Origin: CF-46 sp042408445
GTDB lineage: Bacteria; Chloroflexota; Limnocylindria; Limnocylindrales; CSP1-4
Direction: 5' to 3'
Length of the DNA stretch: 64,000 nucleotides
Assembly (NCBI GenBank): GCA_042408445.1
Contig: JBHORC010000037.1
Span: forward strand, 62,001-126,000
A program made the position numbers and the translations under genes. Below, piece after piece: positions 54,663 to 64,000 of the stretch. Below the pieces are notes generated by a model, which was given only the letters and a program-made list of their open reading frames with translations, had not been told where the DNA came from and searched no databases. Numbering within the stretch: the first letter of the stretch is position 1; each line of letters opens with the position of its first letter.

Positions 54663-56318
54663 CTAGGCGGCGGACCCGTCCGGAATGCCGAGCTCCTCCG
54701 GATCGAATGCCTCCAGCAGGAAGCGCGACGGATGCGACGGGTCGTAGACGAGCGTCAGAGACCGCCGGGCGCGGGTCCACGCGACATAGGCGAGACGGCG
54801 CTCCTCCTCCAGCGCCCGTGCGGGATCGGGTGCGTCGGCGAGCGACCGCGCGCTCGGGAAGCGGCCGGCGTCGAGACCGATCACCGCGACGTGGTCGAAC
54901 TCGAGGCCTTTCGTCGCGTGGGCCGTCGCGAAGGTCAGCGCGGCGTCGTCGGAGCACAGGCGATCGAAGTCCGCCCGCCGCTGGGCAATCGCGTCGACGA
55001 GATCCTCGAGCGCCGCGAACCGCACCGCCCAGGCAAGGACGGCCGCCGCGACCGACGCCGGTGAGGCCGCGTCCGGATCGAGGTCGGCCGGTGGAGGCGC
55101 CGCCGCCCACGCGGCCCGAACGGCTTCGACGCGTGCCGGAAGGGGCACCCGAGGACTCGCACTGTCCGCCGCGACCGCGGCAAGACACGCGTCGACGTGC
55201 GGCGAGGCGAGGAGCAGCTCGATCGGCGGCGGCCGAAACGGAATGCCCGCCTCGAGCGCAACGGCGATCGCCGGCAACAGCTCGCGGTTGGTTCGGGCGA
55301 GGATCGCCCTGGTCCCGTCGTCGTCCGGCCATCGCTGGAGGACCCGGCTCATCCGCTCGGCTTCGTCGGACGCGTCGGCGGCGAGGATGAGCGGACCTGG
55401 CGCCTCCGGGCGGGGCCGGATCGTCTTGACGAACCGGGCCTCGTTGCGCTCGACGAGCCGGACGGCGCGGGCGACGACCGTCGCCGGGCAGCGGTAGTTG
55501 ACGACGAGATCGACCCGACGCAAGCCGGGCAACGCGTCAGCGAGACCCAGCACGCGACGGACGTCGGCGAGCCGCCAGCCGTAGATCGACTGGTCGTCGT
55601 CACCGACGAGGAAGATCCGATTCTCCGGCGCGGCCAGCAGCAGCGCCAGCCGGAGCTGGGCCCGATCTAGGTCCTGGGCCTCGTCCACGAGCAGGTCCGT
55701 CGCCCGCGCCCGCCACCGCTCGAGAACACGCGGATCCTCCTCGAGGAGCCGCAGGGACCGCGCGACGAGGTCGTCGAAATCGAGCCCGCCCTCGGCCGCG
55801 AGCTCCGCCTCGTAGGCGAGAAATGCGCGCGCCACTGGCCCCGGCTCGGGATCGCTCGCCACCCCCTCGACCGTCACGCCGATGTCGAGCTTCAGGCGCG
55901 AGAACGCGGTGTCCAGCCGCCGCCAGCCCGGTGGACCGAGCTCCGGCGCGATGCGTCGAAGGACATCGAGGCGATCGACGAGCGGCTCCACGCGCTGTCG
56001 CGCGTCCCGCAGGATCTCGAGGCCGAGGGCGTGGAACGTCCGGACGCGGACCGTCGGCGCCGCGATCCCGAGCGGCTCCAGGGCGGACGCCAGTCGCTCG
56101 GCCAGCTCCTCCGCGGCTCGGCGATTGAAGGTGATGGCGACGATCGTTTCGGGCGCCGCGAGTCCCGATGCGATGAGCCAGGCGACTCGCGCAACGAGCG
56201 TCGTCGTCTTGCCGGACCCCGCCGGCGCTACGCACAGGATCGGTCCCGGTTGCGCGGTAGCCGCCGCGCGCTGGTCTGGGGCGAGCCGCGCGAGCCGCGC
56301 CTCGACAGATGGGTGCAT
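54663..56318 (-). CDS. UvrD/Rep-family superfamily 1 helicase, short
   Basis: 551 aa, shorter than UvrD/PcrA (about 720). Q motif and Walker A LAPDQRAAATA, CVAPAGSGKTTTL; motif Ia ITFNRRAAEELAERL; motif II LLVDEAQDLDRAQ; III VGDDDQSIYGWR; IV VNYRCP; V ATAHATKGLEFDHVAVIG; VI YVAWTRARRSLTLVY. All SF1A motifs are present; the reduced length is in the 2B and C-terminal regions. It is a DNA-translocating ATPase of repair or recombination. The start has no obvious TANNNT. Confidence 0.92.
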   Translation of the reverse strand: MHPSVEARLARLAPDQRAAATAQPGPILCVAPAGSGKTTTLVARVAWLIASGLAAPETIVAITFNRRAAEELAERLASALEPLGIAAPTVRVRTFHALGLEILRDARQRVEPLVDRLDVLRRIAPELGPPGWRRLDTAFSRLKLDIGVTVEGVASDPEPGPVARAFLAYEAELAAEGGLDFDDLVARSLRLLEEDPRVLERWRARATDLLVDEAQDLDRAQLRLALLLAAPENRIFLVGDDDQSIYGWRLADVRRVLGLADALPGLRRVDLVVNYRCPATVVARAVRLVERNEARFVKTIRPRPEAPGPLILAADASDEAERMSRVLQRWPDDDGTRAILARTNRELLPAIAVALEAGIPFRPPPIELLLASPHVDACLAAVAADSASPRVPLPARVEAVRAAWAAAPPPADLDPDAASPASVAAAVLAWAVRFAALEDLVDAIAQRRADFDRLCSDDAALTFATAHATKGLEFDHVAVIGLDAGRFPSARSLADAPDPARALEEERRLAYVAWTRARRSLTLVYDPSHPSRFLLEAFDPEELGIPDGSAA

Positions 56319-56827
56319 GTCCCAAGCGTCGCGTCAGCCTCTTGTCTCACGGTCGCCCGCCGCTCGCGCCGCGCTCATTCGGCGCTCATCCAGCGATCAC
56401 CTGAGCCCTGCCCGACAAGGACCCGAGAGCCACCCGCCGGATGACCCATCCGGACGGGTCGAAACTCGCCATAACTGCACTGCACCGCACCGATTGGTGC
56501 GTTTGTGAGACGGCAAATCGGCGCGACGACGCACCACGATCCGCCAAAAGTACTGCCCTCGGACGGTCGATCGGCAAGGATGGCCGCCCGGTTGCCGACG
56601 AGGCGATCGGGACTGTCACCGCGACAGGAACAACCGAGACCGAGGCGTTGACGGACGCCGCTCGCACTCATTCCCGCTCCTCGCCATCCCAGCCCCACGT
56701 CCGTCGCCTCCCGCGGTTGCCCCTGCCCGGACTCGTGCGCCCAGGTCCCGGGACCGGGCGCTCGAGAAGACGTGTCGGCCTCGTTCGGAGACCGCCACAC
56801 CGTCACAGCGTCGAAGGGGTCCGATCG
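56319..56827. other. Gap between the helicase and subtilase genes
   Basis: 509 bp with no supported gene; open frames on the reverse strand lack motifs. It contains a CGCACC-GATT-GGTGCG hairpin (56486-56501) and an ACGCACCA site (56529-56536) that mirrors TGGTGCGT at 56495-56502. AAGGGG lies about 10 nt before the subtilase ATG. Confidence 0.6.
56486..56536. repeat. CGCACC/GGTGCG hairpin with flanking inverted site
   Basis: CGCACC (56486-56491) and GGTGCG (56496-56501) form a 6-bp stem with loop GATT. TGGTGCGT (56495-56502) and ACGCACCA (56529-56536) are an inverted pair 26 bp apart. The 11-mer CCGATTGGTGC also occurs inverted at 49787-49797. Confidence 0.45.
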
Positions 56828-59800
56828 ATGTACACGTCTTCTCGGCCGCGGGTGTGGACGCGGCTCCTGGTCTTCCTCCAGATCCTTCTGCTCCTCGTCA
56901 GCGCGATCGGCCCCTCCGTGATGATCGCGGCGGATTCGGATTCCAGCGGCGCGCCGCCGAGCACGCAGCCGACGACCGATCCGTCAACGGATCCGAGCCT
57001 CCCGGCGAGCGACGGACCGACCGCAACGCCGCAGCCGACACCTGAGCCGTCCGCCGACCCGGCGACCCCTGAGCCGTCGACCCCGGCCGCGACCCCCGAA
57101 CCGTCCGCTGATCCGTCGACCGACCCCTCGCCGGATCCCACCCCGGTCGCCTCGACCCGACCCTGGATCGTGACCTTCGCCGCCGGCGTGACCCCCGCCG
57201 AGCAGACCGACATCGTCACGACCGCCGGCGGGACCACGACCGACACGATCGCCGTCCTCCGGCTCCAGGCGGTCGATGCATCCGACGCAGTCGCGGCTGC
57301 ACTGCGGGCCAACCCGGCCGTCACGTCGGTCGAGCTCGACCGCAGCCGCGCCGTCGAGGCCACTCCGAATGACGCCGGTTACGACAGCCAGTGGGCCCTT
57401 CGCCAGATCGGCTGGGACGACGTCTTCGGCTCCGTCACGCCGAGCGGCTCGTCCGTCGTGGCCGTACTCGACACCGGTGTCGACGGTCAGAACGCGGACC
57501 TCGACGACAACCTCGTCGCTGGCGCCTCGTTCGTCGCGGGCAGCGGGTGGAACACCGACCCGAACGGCCACGGCACCGCCATGGCCGGCATCGTCGCGGC
57601 CGAGACCGACAACGGCACCGGCATCGCGGGCGTCGGGTATGCGGGCGTCCGCGTCATGCCCATCACCGTCCTCGGCGCCGACGGCCTCGGCCGGGACAGC
57701 GACATCATCGAGGGCGTCGTCTGGGCGGCCGACCACGGCGCCGACGTCATCCTCATGTCCTTCTCCGCATCCGGCTACTCCTCTGCCCTCCAGTCGGCCG
57801 TCGACTACGCCTGGTCGAAGGGCGTCGTCCTCGTCGCGGCCGCCGGCAACGACGGCTCGTCGACGCCCGCCTTCCCGGCCGGCGACCGCGGCGTCATGGG
57901 GATCTCCAACACCGATCAGTCCGACGCGCTCGCACCGTCCTCGAACCACGGCCAGAGCGTGTTCCTTGCCGCCCCCGGGACCGACATCGATGCGCTGGTC
58001 CCGGGCGGCGGCACCACCTCGATCAGCGGCACCTCGGCCTCGGCGGCGATGGTCGCCGGCGCGGCGGCTCTACTGAAGGCGAACGACCCGAGCGCGAGCA
58101 ACGGCGTCATCGTCGGCCGCCTGGGCCGGACGGCGGCTCCTGCGGGGACGGCCGACGAGACCGGCAATGGCCGCCTGGACCTGGCGCGAGCCATCGCCGA
58201 TTCGTCGATGGGGAGCGTCAAGCCGGCGGGTGCGAACCCGGTCGGCAGCGGCGGCCCGTTCGTGGGGCCGTACGCAGCGGCGGCGACGTGCACGTGGCAG
58301 GGAACGACCACGGTGTGGGCGACGACTGCGAACTGGAGTTGCGGCCACGCTCCGACGACGGGCGATGACGTCATCGTCGGTCCGCGAACGACCAACACGA
58401 CGATCTGGCCGGTCGTTTCGGCAAACACGACGATCAACAGCTTGACGATCAATGGCAGGACCGGCGGAAGCGGTGAGCGTGGCGGAAGCATCGCCATCAA
58501 CGCGGGCGTCACACTGACCATCACCGCGAACCTGGCGATCAACGCTTCGAGCGGAGGCACGTCGGGCAACGCCTTCGTTGGGCTCACCGCGACCGGGACC
58601 GCCAACGTGTCGGTCGGCGGCAACCTCTCGATGTCCGCGACGTCGGGCGGCGGTCCAGAAGATGCCGAGATGGTCCTGGGAACCGGAACGCTTACCGTCA
58701 ACGGCACCTGGACGAACAACTCAAGCTCCGCCACGAGCCTGACGGCTGGCACCAGCACGGTCATGTTCGGCGGTGCGGCGCAGACGATCGGCGGCGCGAC
58801 GACGACGACCTTCAACAACGTCACGCTCGGCGGGTCGAATACCAAGACCGCCTCTGTCGCGATGGACGTCAACGGCGCCCTGACCATCAACTCGGGCGTG
58901 ACGTTCGCGGCCGGGAGCGTGACCCACACCGTAGCGGGCGGCTTCGCCAACAACGGCGCGCTCACGGCGGGAACCGGAACGATCACGTTCGACGGCGCGT
59001 CGGCGCAGACGATCAGCGGCGGCGCGACGACGTTCAACAACGTCATCGTGAACAACGGAGCAGGCGTCAACTTCTCGACGGCGACCGGTAACGAGACGGT
59101 CGCCGGCGCCTTGACGCTGACGGCCGGGGCCGTCACCACGGGCGCCAACGTTCTGATCGCGAATGGTGCGGTCAATCGGACGTCCGGATTCGTCGTCGGG
59201 AACCTTCGGAAGCCGGTTACGACCGGCACAACGGCTCTGACGTTCGAGATCGGCACCGGCAGCGCCTACACCCCGATCGCCGTGTCCGCGATGACCGTGA
59301 CAACCGCGACGGGCGCGACCCTCACCGGAACCGTGACGGCGAGCGACCATCCCCAGATCGCGTCGAGCGCCCTCGACCCGACCAAGTCTGCCAACCGCTA
59401 CTGGACCCTGACGGCCGGCGGCACGCTGACCGCGACGGGCTACACGGCGACCACGACCTTCGTCGCTGGCGATGTCGATGCGGGCGCGACTGCGACCGCC
59501 TTCGGCATGCGCAAGTTCAGCGCCACATGGGCGTCGCCGAGCGCCCAGGGCGCGGCCACTGCGACGTCCAACGCCGCGACCTTCAGCGGCACGCCCGGAT
59601 TCGGTGACTTCGCCGTCGGTCAGATCAACCAGGCGAGCGTTTCGAGCGTGACCTCGACTCTCGCCAACGGCAGCTACACGCTCGGCCAGATCGTTCCTGT
59701 GCAGGTCGTGTTCAGCCAGGCGGTGACAGTTGGCGGAACCCCGCGACTGACACTGGCCACCGGTTCACCGGCGACGACGGCGATCGACTACGTGAGCGGC

Positions 59801-62800
59801 AGCGGGACCACGACGCTCCTGTTCAACTACACAGTCGCTGCGGGAAACACGAGCGCCGACCTCGACTACTCCTCGACAGGCGCCCTGAGCCTCAATGGCG
59901 GGACGATCAACACGACGTCGAACGGCCTCGCGGCGTCGTTGACTCTGCCGGCCCCGGCGGCAGCCAATTCGCTCGGCGCGAACAAGGCGATCGTGATCGA
60001 CACGACCGCTCCGACCGTCAGCTCGATCACGCCTGCGTCGGCTTCGTCGACTGCCGGATCCGTCAACTTCACGATCACGTTCAACGAGAACGTCGGCGGC
60101 GTCGTGGCCGGCAACCTCAGCCTCACGACGACCGGCGGCATCTCCGGCGCCTCGATCGGGGCAATCTCGGGCACGACCAACACGCGGACTGTCGTCGTGA
60201 ACACGGGCAGCGGGGAAGGGACGATCCGCCTCGACCTCTCGAGCGCGACTCCCGCGATCACCGACCTCGCCGGCAATGCCCTCAGCGCGACCTTCGCGAC
60301 GGGCGGTCTCCTGACCGTCGACCGAACCGCTCCGACTGCCACGATCACCCTGCGCTCGACGTCTGATACGGGCGTCTCCAGCAGCGACAACATCACGAAT
60401 GCGACCTCGCCCGTGTTCGACGTGACGTTCAACGAGACGGTGAACGGGCTTGCGAGCGTTGACTTCAGCAACGTCGGCGCGGGCCTGACCGGCTGCGCCT
60501 ACGTCGTTGCCGGCTCCGGCGCGGCGTACAGCGTCACGGTCAACAGCTGTAGCGCCAGCGGCACGCTGATTCTTCGGCTCGCTGCGAGCGCGGTCACGGA
60601 CAACGCAGGCAACGCGAACGCGGTGACGGACAGCGCGACCGTGACGATCGACAAGGTGGTTCCGACGATCGCATTCCACCTCCAGCCTGCCTCCGACACC
60701 GGCGCCTCGAACTCGGACAACCTCACCAACGCGAGCGACCTTGTCTTCGACGTCACCGTGAGCGAAGCCACGAACACGCCGGTCAGCGGGAACTTCAGCA
60801 ACACCGGGACCGCGACCGGCTGCACCTTCGCTGTTGGCACGCCGACCGGCAACGTCTATCCCGTGACCGCGTCGAACTGCGGCAACGGCAGCCTGGTGCT
60901 CCGCATCGCGGCCGCCGCTGTCAATGACACCGCGGGCAACGGGAATGCTGCGACGAGCGCGACCAGCGTCACAATCGATCGCACGGGTCCGACCGTCAGC
61001 TCGATCAATCGCGCCGGCACGGCGTTCTCGAATGCCGCGTCGGTCAGCTGGACCGTGACATTCAACGAGTCCGTCAACGGCGTCGATGCAACGGACTTCA
61101 CGCTCGCGACGACCGGCGTGTCCGGCGCGACCCTCGGGGCGATCACGGGCAGTGGCACTACGCGGTCTGTCAATGCGTCGACGGGTACCGGAGAGGGCAC
61201 GATCGGCCTGAACCTGGGCGACGACGATTCGATCGTCGATCAGGCGGGCAACCCGCTCGCGGGCGCCTCGGATGGCAGCTTTACCGGCCAGATCATCACG
61301 ATCGACCGGACGGCACCCGTGGCCACCATCACCGACCCCGCGGACAGCGGCGCCTTCACGACGTCGACGTGGGTCACGCCGATGAGCGGCACCGCGTCCG
61401 ACGCGGGCGGCTCAGGCGTCTCGTCCGTCCAGTTCAGCCTCCGGCAGGGGAGCGGGAACTATTGGAACGGGACGTCGTTCGCCAGCGCCTCGGAGCAGAA
61501 GATCAGCGTGACCGGCACCGCGAGCTGGACACAGGCGTTCGCCGCAGCCAGCTTCCCAGCAGCGGGCACGTACACGCTGCGGATCTACGCGACCGACGGC
61601 GCGACGAATGCATCGCCGGCGGCCGTCTCGACATTCACCATGTCCGGATCGTCGAAGACCTGGACCGGCGCCACGAGCACCGCGTGGGCGACCGGCACGA
61701 ACTGGAGCCCTGCGGGTGCGCCCGGCTCGCTCGACACGGCGGTCATCGCAACGGCTGCGCTTCAGCCGGTCATCAGCGCCAACACGACAATCAGCGGCCT
61801 CACCGTCAACGCCGGCGCGACGCTGACGATCAACAGCGGCATCACGCTGACGACGGGCAGCAACGCGACCGTAAACGGCACCGTATCGAACGCGGGGACG
61901 ATGACGACGGGTGGCGCCCTCACATTTGGCGCCGGCGGCACCTACCGCCATGCCCAGAACAGCGGGACGATCCCGGCCGCCACGTGGGACATCAGCTCGA
62001 CGGTTCTGATCAGCGGCTGGGCGGGCGGGACGGACAATCCGCCGAGCGGCATCGCGCAGAACTTCGGCAACTTCGTTTGGAACTCGCCTTCACAAACCTC
62101 TTCCGTGTCGTTCGGCGGGGTCCTCACGAGCGTCCGTGGCGACTTCTCCGTCGTCAGCACCGGTAGCGGCGACATCCGGTTGGGGAACACCGGTACGGGC
62201 GATCTCGCCATCGGCGGCAACTTCGTGCAGTCCGGCGGCTCGCTGTTTCTGTCCTCAACGAGCGGTGCGGCGCGAACCGTGTCTGTTGCCGGAAACTTCA
62301 CTCTGAATGGCGGGACCCTCAATCTCAGCGCGTCCACGACAGCCGCGAACGCGGTTCTCCTGAACGTCGCGGGGAACTTCAGCCACACGGCGGGAACCCT
62401 GACAGAGTCCGGTTCGACGACCGGCAGCGGCATCGTCTTCACCGGCACGGGCACGCACACCTTCACGGACGGCGGGACGACCTCGCAGGTCGTGAACTTC
62501 TCCGTGGCGAGCGGCTCGACCCTGGACCTGGGGACGCAGCTCCTTGGCAACGGCTCGAGCGGAGCGTTCACGCTCAACAGCGGCGCCACTCTCGCGATCG
62601 GGGACCCGGCCGGCATCACGACGTCCGGGGCCACCGGCAACGTCCGCGTCAACGGCACCCGGACCTACAACACCGGCGCGAGCTACACATACAAGGGCGC
62701 ATCGGGTCAGGATGTCGGCAACGGCCTGCCCGCCCAGGTCAACAACCTGTCCCTGTCCGGGTCCGGCACCGTCGACCTCCTCAACACCGTCGTCGTGACG

Positions 62801-64000
62801 GGCACGCTCGACCTCGACTCGCGCGTCCTCACGGCCGGCGGCATCACTTTCGTTCAGGCGAACGGCGCGGTCATCCGCAACAGCCTCTCGGCCACGAGCG
62901 GCTTCGTCGAGGGCAAGCTCCGGAAGCTGATCCCGGCGGGCGACTCGAGCCCGACCTTCGAGGTCGGAACTGGATCGGTCTATGCGCCCATCAGCCTGGT
63001 CATCCACGGGGCGAGCAACACGACCGGCAGCCTGACCGCATCGTCGACGGCCGGCGCCCATCCGAACATGAACCTCGCGTCGTGGGACCTCAGCACCACG
63101 AAATACGTCGGGCGGTGGTGGACCCTTGGTGCCGCCAGCCTCACCGTCGCGAGCTACGACGCCACCTTCACCTTCGCGAATCCAGGCGATCTCGTCGGCT
63201 CGCCGACGAACCTCGCCGTCCGCAAGCTGTTCGGTTCATGGTCGCCGCCAGCGTCGACGACCACGACGTCCACGACGGCGACCGCGACCGGTTACGTGAG
63301 CTTTGGCGACTTCGCGATCGGCGACCTGAACCAGCAGCCTCAGACAATCTCGTTCGGCCCGCTCGCCGACAAGACCTACGGCGACGCACCGGTCACGGTC
63401 TCCGCGACGGCGTCGTCCGGCCTCGCCGTGACGTTCTCGACCACGACGCCGATCGTCTGCACCTCCGGTGGGACGAACGGCTCGACGATCACGATCATCA
63501 ACGTCGGCACGTGCACGGTTCGAGCCGACCAGGCCGGCAACAGCGCGTTCACCGCCGCCAATGCCGTCCTCCAGAGCTTCAGCGTTGCGAAGCGGATCCT
63601 CACGCCGGTCATCACGGCGGCGAGCCGGCCCTACGACGGCACGACAGACGCCACGATCCAGACGCGGAGCCTGCTGACGCCCGTCGGCAATGACTCCGTC
63701 ACGCTCGACGGCGGCACGGCGACCTTCGACACGAAGGAAGCCGGCATCGGAAAGCTCGTCACTGCGACCGGCCTGACCCTGGGTGGTCTCGACGCCGGAA
63801 AGTACGACCTGTCATCGACGACCGCCACGACCACCGCCGACATCGCCGGCATCGCCCTCACCGTGACCGGGATCACGGCGGCCGACCGCGCGTATGACGG
63901 CACGGCCGTCGCGCAGCTCGATACGAGCAACGCTGTGCTTCACGGCGTCGCCAATTCGGACCACGTCACCCTTGACGCCACCAGTGCTGTCGGCCACTTC
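56828..64000 (+). CDS. Giant secreted subtilase with beta-helix, Ig-like, MBG and YDG repeats (runs off the window)
   Basis: Open for 2391 codons from ATG 56828 to the window edge with no stop; 3' end not seen. A signal peptide/helix (LLVFLQILLLLVSAIGP) is followed by a Thr-Pro/Glu-Pro-Ser-rich stretch, an I9-like propeptide, and a complete S8 domain: Asp215 (VVAVLDTGVD), His248 (NGHGTAMAG), Asn341 (AAGNDGSS), Ser403 (SGTSASAAM). Then a cell-surface array: a Trp-rich module with beta-helix strands (487-935), several Ig-like domains (TAPTVSSI...FNENV), a second copy of the Trp/beta-helix module (1608-2170), an MBG domain and YDG domains (PYDGTT). This looks like an adhesin-protease of the cell surface. 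Confidence 0.9.
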   Translation, partial: MYTSSRPRVWTRLLVFLQILLLLVSAIGPSVMIAADSDSSGAPPSTQPTTDPSTDPSLPASDGPTATPQPTPEPSADPATPEPSTPAATPEPSADPSTDPSPDPTPVASTRPWIVTFAAGVTPAEQTDIVTTAGGTTTDTIAVLRLQAVDASDAVAAALRANPAVTSVELDRSRAVEATPNDAGYDSQWALRQIGWDDVFGSVTPSGSSVVAVLDTGVDGQNADLDDNLVAGASFVAGSGWNTDPNGHGTAMAGIVAAETDNGTGIAGVGYAGVRVMPITVLGADGLGRDSDIIEGVVWAADHGADVILMSFSASGYSSALQSAVDYAWSKGVVLVAAAGNDGSSTPAFPAGDRGVMGISNTDQSDALAPSSNHGQSVFLAAPGTDIDALVPGGGTTSISGTSASAAMVAGAAALLKANDPSASNGVIVGRLGRTAAPAGTADETGNGRLDLARAIADSSMGSVKPAGANPVGSGGPFVGPYAAAATCTWQGTTTVWATTANWSCGHAPTTGDDVIVGPRTTNTTIWPVVSANTTINSLTINGRTGGSGERGGSIAINAGVTLTITANLAINASSGGTSGNAFVGLTATGTANVSVGGNLSMSATSGGGPEDAEMVLGTGTLTVNGTWTNNSSSATSLTAGTSTVMFGGAAQTIGGATTTTFNNVTLGGSNTKTASVAMDVNGALTINSGVTFAAGSVTHTVAGGFANNGALTAGTGTITFDGASAQTISGGATTFNNVIVNNGAGVNFSTATGNETVAGALTLTAGAVTTGANVLIANGAVNRTSGFVVGNLRKPVTTGTTALTFEIGTGSAYTPIAVSAMTVTTATGATLTGTVTASDHPQIASSALDPTKSANRYWTLTAGGTLTATGYTATTTFVAGDVDAGATATAFGMRKFSATWASPSAQGAATATSNAATFSGTPGFGDFAVGQINQASVSSVTSTLANGSYTLGQIVPVQVVFSQAVTVGGTPRLTLATGSPATTAIDYVSGSGTTTLLFNYTVAAGNTSADLDYSSTGALSLNGGTINTTSNGLAASLTLPAPAAANSLGANKAIVIDTTAPTVSSITPASASSTAGSVNFTITFNENVGGVVAGNLSLTTTGGISGASIGAISGTTNTRTVVVNTGSGEGTIRLDLSSATPAITDLAGNALSATFATGGLLTVDRTAPTATITLRSTSDTGVSSSDNITNATSPVFDVTFNETVNGLASVDFSNVGAGLTGCAYVVAGSGAAYSVTVNSCSASGTLILRLAASAVTDNAGNANAVTDSATVTIDKVVPTIAFHLQPASDTGASNSDNLTNASDLVFDVTVSEATNTPVSGNFSNTGTATGCTFAVGTPTGNVYPVTASNCGNGSLVLRIAAAAVNDTAGNGNAATSATSVTIDRTGPTVSSINRAGTAFSNAASVSWTVTFNESVNGVDATDFTLATTGVSGATLGAITGSGTTRSVNASTGTGEGTIGLNLGDDDSIVDQAGNPLAGASDGSFTGQIITIDRTAPVATITDPADSGAFTTSTWVTPMSGTASDAGGSGVSSVQFSLRQGSGNYWNGTSFASASEQKISVTGTASWTQAFAAASFPAAGTYTLRIYATDGATNASPAAVSTFTMSGSSKTWTGATSTAWATGTNWSPAGAPGSLDTAVIATAALQPVISANTTISGLTVNAGATLTINSGITLTTGSNATVNGTVSNAGTMTTGGALTFGAGGTYRHAQNSGTIPAATWDISSTVLISGWAGGTDNPPSGIAQNFGNFVWNSPSQTSSVSFGGVLTSVRGDFSVVSTGSGDIRLGNTGTGDLAIGGNFVQSGGSLFLSSTSGAARTVSVAGNFTLNGGTLNLSASTTAANAVLLNVAGNFSHTAGTLTESGSTTGSGIVFTGTGTHTFTDGGTTSQVVNFSVASGSTLDLGTQLLGNGSSGAFTLNSGATLAIGDPAGITTSGATGNVRVNGTRTYNTGASYTYKGASGQDVGNGLPAQVNNLSLSGSGTVDLLNTVVVTGTLDLDSRVLTAGGITFVQANGAVIRNSLSATSGFVEGKLRKLIPAGDSSPTFEVGTGSVYAPISLVIHGASNTTGSLTASSTAGAHPNMNLASWDLSTTKYVGRWWTLGAASLTVASYDATFTFANPGDLVGSPTNLAVRKLFGSWSPPASTTTTSTTATATGYVSFGDFAIGDLNQQPQTISFGPLADKTYGDAPVTVSATASSGLAVTFSTTTPIVCTSGGTNGSTITIINVGTCTVRADQAGNSAFTAANAVLQSFSVAKRILTPVITAASRPYDGTTDATIQTRSLLTPVGNDSVTLDGGTATFDTKEAGIGKLVTATGLTLGGLDAGKYDLSSTTATTTADIAGIALTVTGITAADRAYDGTAVAQLDTSNAVLHGVANSDHVTLDATSAVGHF
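58286..63337 (+). repeat. Duplicated Trp/beta-helix module inside the subtilase
   Basis: The module at 58286-59632 and the module at 61649-63337 each open with a W-x-G...W...NW block followed by TLTI-type strands, and each closes with a matched block of about 145 residues (GFVVGNLRKPV... and GFVEGKLRKLI..., both ending GDFA.G..NQ) at 59186-59632 and 62900-63337. Both copies keep the YWTL/WWTL and AVRK/GMRK marks. Confidence 0.8.

Noticed and set aside
56440..56540. Possible riboswitch ahead of the subtilase (GGATGACCCATCCGG stem, GGCAAA)
   Set aside because: It does not fit the conserved core of GEMM, cobalamin or ydaO elements, and lies about 300 nt upstream of the gene.
56375..56806. Reverse-strand open frame in the helicase-subtilase gap
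   Set aside because: No domain, no start signal, untypical composition, and it covers the repeat elements.
57276..58368. Two other + strand open frames inside the subtilase, possible frameshift
   Set aside because: The frame from ATG 56828 is uninterrupted and carries all motifs; the others are Arg/Pro-rich and lack them.
57916..59256. Hydrophobic Val/Pro/Ala-rich open frame opposite the subtilase
   Set aside because: It is the mirror of Thr/Gly/Ala-rich coding on the + strand, and the + strand frame has an intact S8 triad and recognisable repeats.

Overview
High-GC (about 70%) bacterial chromosome segment. The gene set (Tad-pilus fragments, BMP-type ABC importer, many secreted PKD and Ig-like proteins, ECF sigma factor, DUF6941-type protein) and the start-signal style suggest a soil or freshwater Chloroflexota of the Limnocylindria/Ellin6529 kind, or less likely an actinobacterium. 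This placement is inference; there is no rRNA in the window. I saw no CRISPR array, insertion sequence, prophage or integrase.

Layout. 1-6.5 kb: the end of gatA and the whole of gatB, split by a reverse-strand secreted copper-radical-oxidase-like protein. 6.5-9.6 kb: a Cys/Met-metabolism PLP enzyme converges on a CoA-binding protein and a cytochrome P450. 9.6-14.9 kb: a nucleoside/sugar-type BMP ABC importer on the reverse strand, with a strong hairpin between the lipoprotein gene and the ABC genes. 15-19 kb: an alpha/beta hydrolase-SGNH hydrolase fusion translationally coupled to a short UvrA-like ATPase. 19-27.4 kb: a metallopeptidase, two class III aminotransferases, dnaE and a hydroxylysine-kinase-like gene. 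27.4-34.5 kb: a secreted PQQ-type sugar dehydrogenase homologue, TerB, a thioesterase, an epimerase, a membrane molybdopterin oxidoreductase and tRNA-Leu(CAA). 34.6-36.2 kb: an ECF sigma factor and a membrane partner. 36.2-43.1 kb: polA, mutM, an ABC-F ATPase and coaE. 43.1-46.5 kb: a Tad pilus fragment (cpaB, two tadE, tadG-like). 46.7-54 kb: uvrB, a small membrane protein, uvrA and two small genes. 54-56.3 kb: an acetyltransferase and a UvrD-type helicase. 56.8 kb to the end: a giant secreted subtilase that runs off the window.

The window is rich in DNA replication and repair genes (dnaE, polA, mutM, uvrA, uvrB, a UvrA paralogue, a UvrD-like helicase). Both uvrB and uvrA carry a LexA-type GAAC-N4-GTTC (or one-mismatch) box exactly 30 bp ahead of the -10 element, pointing to a shared SOS circuit. 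A second regulatory theme is leaderless or nearly leaderless transcription: at least seven genes start 5-7 nt after a TANNNT hexamer, whereas operon-internal genes use overlaps or Shine-Dalgarno sites. A third, unexplained theme is a GGTGCG/CGCACC inverted-repeat family found in several of the longer intergenic gaps.
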